The notes under the pieces: model-generated
What the model saw: only the letters and a program-made list of their open reading frames with translations
Told to the model about the DNA's origin: nothing
The model's database searches: none
NCBI GenBank assembly: GCA_963744915.1
Contig: CAVUUY010000011.1
Coordinates: 124,001 to 188,000 of the forward strand
Origin: DATAFF01 sp963744915
GTDB taxonomy: Bacteria > Pseudomonadota > Alphaproteobacteria > Rhizobiales > Aestuariivirgaceae
Length of the DNA: 64,000 nt
Direction: 5' to 3'
Shown here: in pieces, positions 61,384 to 64,000 of the stretch
Layout: every line of letters starts with the position of its first letter
Position numbering within the stretch: position 1 is the first letter of the stretch
Translations under genes and position numbers: made by a program

Positions 61384-62188
61384 TGTTATCTGCTGGTGTG
61401 ATCGGACAAGGAATGCGACGCGACGAGATCCAAAGAGCCGCGGAACTGCTGTTCAAAGCAAGGTCTGGGTCGTTCCAATTGGAGCGGCTTCCTGAGAACC
61501 TCACGCCGGCAAACCTTGACGATGCCCTAGAAATTCAAGCAGAATTGTTTCAGATGCTTGGTGGCTCACAGGTAGGTTGGTTTCTTGGTGGCACCAATGG
61601 AAGTACACATTTCCCAACCCCATATGCGGCCCCGATTTTGACTGGAGCCCTACACGACAGTGGGGCAGTCTTTAGAAAAGCCGACTTTCTCACCTTCGAT
61701 ATCGACGTGGAGTTCGGATTCACGTTTGGTCAAGAACTCCGACCGCAACCGGATGGGTATCAAGTGTCCGACATCCTAGAAGCGGTTGAATCCATTCACC
61801 CAACACTCGATATCGTAAATGCACATTTTAAGGATCTTGAGAGAGTGGGGTGGCCCAGCGCTGTGGCTGATAACGGGAGTGATGGAGTCGTTGTCCGAGG
61901 TCCGGGTATGCCGCTGAAATTGGCTGGCGATCTAAATTCTATAGACGTGAAATTGATCGTGAACGGGCGTCATGTTCTTTCTGGTACTGGCCAAAGGATC
62001 ATGGGGAACCCAGTCGAGGCCCTTTGTTGGTTCGTCAACGACATGGGAAAAAGAGGCCAACGATTCGGAGGAGCGACTTTCTGGCAACCGGATCTTGCAC
62101 CGATATCTATGCCGGAAAGATCGGGGATCGTGTGGTTGCAGACTTTGGTCGTGTTGGGAACGTGACGACGGATTATGTCAATTCATAA
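61383..62188 (+). pseudogene. 2-keto-4-pentenoate hydratase/fumarylacetoacetate hydrolase family protein, C-terminal frameshift
   Basis: The body of the gene reads AAELLFKARSGSFQLERLPE, LDDALEIQAELFQMLGG, FDIDVEFGFTF, ILEAVESIHPTLDIVNAHF and GNPVEALCWFVNDM, typical of MhpD-like hydratases. Near 62080 the frame changes, and the expected end FLATGSCTDIYAGKIGDRVV, then ADFGRVGNVT, lies in another frame to 62188. The ATG at 61383 overlaps the preceding stop (TGATG). Its place after the ureidoglycolate gene suggests it was recruited to this catabolic cluster. Confidence 0.75.
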
Positions 62189-62271
62189 ATCACTGGCGTG
62201 ACGCCGCGTAGGCATTGACCTGTTCTCGAGGCCTAACCGACACATTAGCCTAATGAAGGAACCGCGACCAG

Positions 62272-63835
62272 ATGCAGTCGAATTTATTGGACGCTGGGTT
62301 CGTCCGCTGGGCTAGAGATCACGCGGTACCAATTGATTTCGAATCGACCGTGTATAATCACAAAGAGCTTGAGCCGTTTCGCAAAGTAGTCGGCAACGCC
62401 TCGATCGTTTGCTTGGGCGAGAGTCAACACTGACGTGCGGGAATTTGTCGCGCTCGCACCCGAGTGTTCCGATTCCTTGCCGAAGAGCTTGGATTCACTA
62501 CTTTTGTGTTCGAATCTGACTTGCTAAAAAGCAGAATTGTCGACGAATACATCACGGGAAAACACAATCGCGCTGATGAAGCCTACCTTGCCATAGGATA
62601 CCTCTTCGGTGCCTGGCGCGAAATGCGAGATCTGATAGAATGGATGCGCGCACGCAATTCATCGCGAGATGAAACAAATCAGTTGCGATTCTATGGAATG
62701 GACGGCAGTGGGGACTGGATAACAACGGCGCCAGCCTTAGAGTTTGTCTGTAACTTTCTTGACACCGTCGACCCTAGTCGTGCAGCGGTAATTCGCCGAG
62801 ATCTTCTTCCGCTAGCACACTCATTAACCTTCGAAAATGCACTTCAAACTTCTAAGGGCTCCGTCCTAGATTTGGTCGACGGCGTCTCTTCAGTGTCCAC
62901 TCTGCTGCAAATTGAGAACATGCATTATGTGCAGGGCACAAATAGCAATGAGTTTGATTGGGCCAACCAGGCTTCCCTTGCTGCCTTGCAAATAGCAATG
63001 ATTATACGACAGACAAATGAAGGGTCAGATCGCCGATTTCGAGTGTGGTGGAACCTTCGTGATGCCGGTATGGTGCGCCATTTTGCTATGGATTTATCAG
63101 CGCGAGAAATCAAAAGGGGGCATCCTCGTAGGTGCACATAACATTCATCTGCAACGTTATTTTGCGAGAGAACTGGATTTTCAACAAAGCACTATGGGTC
63201 AGCATCTCTCATTATTGCTCCGATCTGAAGAAATCGTCATGATTGCAGGCACGAATGGGCACAGTATCAAGCCAAATGATCCACCAGCGAAGGACAGCTT
63301 CCAAGCACTATTAGGATGTGTCGGTGAACAATCATTCATTGTTGATCTCAGAGACGCGACAACGGATCCTGTTGCTTCCATGGCACTCGAAGTGGAGCGT
63401 CCCGAGCGCACAAACACCATGTATCATCCCATCAAAGCAGGGGAAGCTTGGGATGCAATACTCTATTTTGATCGCATCCAGCTTGATGAGATGCCATCGC
63501 CGTCTCCGATATCGCAGCCGTTCACCCAACTGAGCCCCGTGGACTTAGAGGCGTTCGCTGGTACCTTCGATGTGGAGGGCATCGTAGGATTTCCGGTCGT
63601 GCTCCAGATATCGGTCGAAAACGGCCGCCTAGTAAGCAATGGTCTTGACTCGGACGGCGAGCTTTTTCCAATGCATAGGTCAGAGTTGCTGCGGATCGGA
63701 ACTTCACGCTTTGTGTGGATGGATTGGCCACTTGAACTCCAATTCGAGCTCGATTTTACTGGAATTGGAATGGCCGTAGTGGTTTGCGAGCGGGGAAAAA
63801 TTAGCGGTTATCGTGGGCTCCGACGCAACGGTTGA
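62272..63835 (+). pseudogene. Erythromycin-esterase family protein with extra C-terminal domain, frameshifted
   Basis: The N-terminus MQSNLLDAGFVRWARDHAVP and VVGNASIVCLGESQH is followed by a stop. In other frames come VREFVAL and VFRFLAEELGFTTFVFESDL, then DEAYLAIGYLFGAWREMRDL. Near 63050 a further shift leads to LLWIYQREKSKGGILVGAHN. GESQH and GAHN are the family's catalytic-site motifs. After the esterase portion, about 90 residues (LEAFAGTFDVEGIVGFPVVL onward) look like a separate beta domain similar to those fused to beta-lactamase-like enzymes. At least three indels are present. Confidence 0.7.
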
Positions 63836-64000
63836 ATCCTACATTAAACCGCTGTAGAGACGACCAAGCAATTCCACGAAGACGATCACTGGTTGCAAAT
63901 GAACTTCAGACCAACACGTTCTCAACAAGCCACTACAAATACGAGAGGTCATTTGCATGGATTTTCTAGCGTGCTTAAACGATGGCTTCACTATGAGGTC

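Noticed and set aside
1..64000. CRISPR array
   Set aside because: No regularly spaced direct repeats and no cas genes were seen.

Overview
The left two thirds of the window (1-43.4 kb) look like ordinary high-GC alphaproteobacterial chromosome, most like Hyphomicrobiales/Rhizobiales. Support comes from codon usage, tight gene packing, an IspG-Zur pair, a DoeA-type ectoine hydrolase, cytochrome c' and overlapping start/stop codons. This is inferred from protein resemblance and composition only; no search was run. The right third (about 43.4-64 kb) is different. It has lower GC, long non-coding gaps, insertion sequences, integrase remnants and many genes broken by frameshifts.

Layout. 1-5 kb: end of a dipeptide ABC operon (dppA, dppB partial, with a strong hairpin between them), a divergent DoeA-like M24 enzyme and an unknown 550-aa protein with a charged repetitive tail. 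5-7 kb: two c-type cytochromes and a VOC protein. 7-10.5 kb: a trio of polysaccharide flippase, FemAB/GNAT-like transferase and JmjC/cupin oxygenase. 10.5-15.6 kb: ispG, a Zur-type repressor with a palindromic site at its start, an EutA-like racemase-fold protein, a stand-alone receiver and small proteins. 15.6-22.4 kb: pirin, two Ldh2-type oxidoreductases, crotonase, TetR and a Baeyer-Villiger monooxygenase; two related palindromes suggest one TetR-controlled regulon. 22.6-26.7 kb: a secreted S9 peptidase, a Lys/Gly/Asn-rich small protein, a JmjC-like protein and a convergent SET-domain protein. 26.8-36.4 kb: a five-gene operon of large, mostly unknown proteins without signal peptides, including one of 1815 aa; this is the best candidate for an undescribed system. 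36.6-43.4 kb: a catabolic cluster (ATC-hydrolase-like protein, amino-acid-type ABC binding protein, M24 hydrolase, LLM flavoprotein, tautomerase, alpha/beta hydrolase, aldo/keto reductase).

43.4-64 kb: a decaying accessory region. It holds hypothetical genes, two remnants of short HTH regulators, an HNH protein, an integrase pseudogene that has lost a catalytic arginine, a broken class III cyclase-TolB-TPR gene followed by a stand-alone copy of its TPR part, a second broken TolB-TPR gene, a C-terminal piece of TfuA abutting another integrase scrap, and an IS3-family element split by an intact IS110/IS1111-family element with 16-bp inverted repeats. Last comes a frameshifted series of solute-binding protein, PuuE-like allantoinase, ureidoglycolate lyase, 2-keto-4-pentenoate hydratase family protein and erythromycin-esterase family protein. 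The indel density there contrasts with its apparent absence in the first 43 kb.

No tRNA, rRNA, CRISPR array or riboswitch was recognised.
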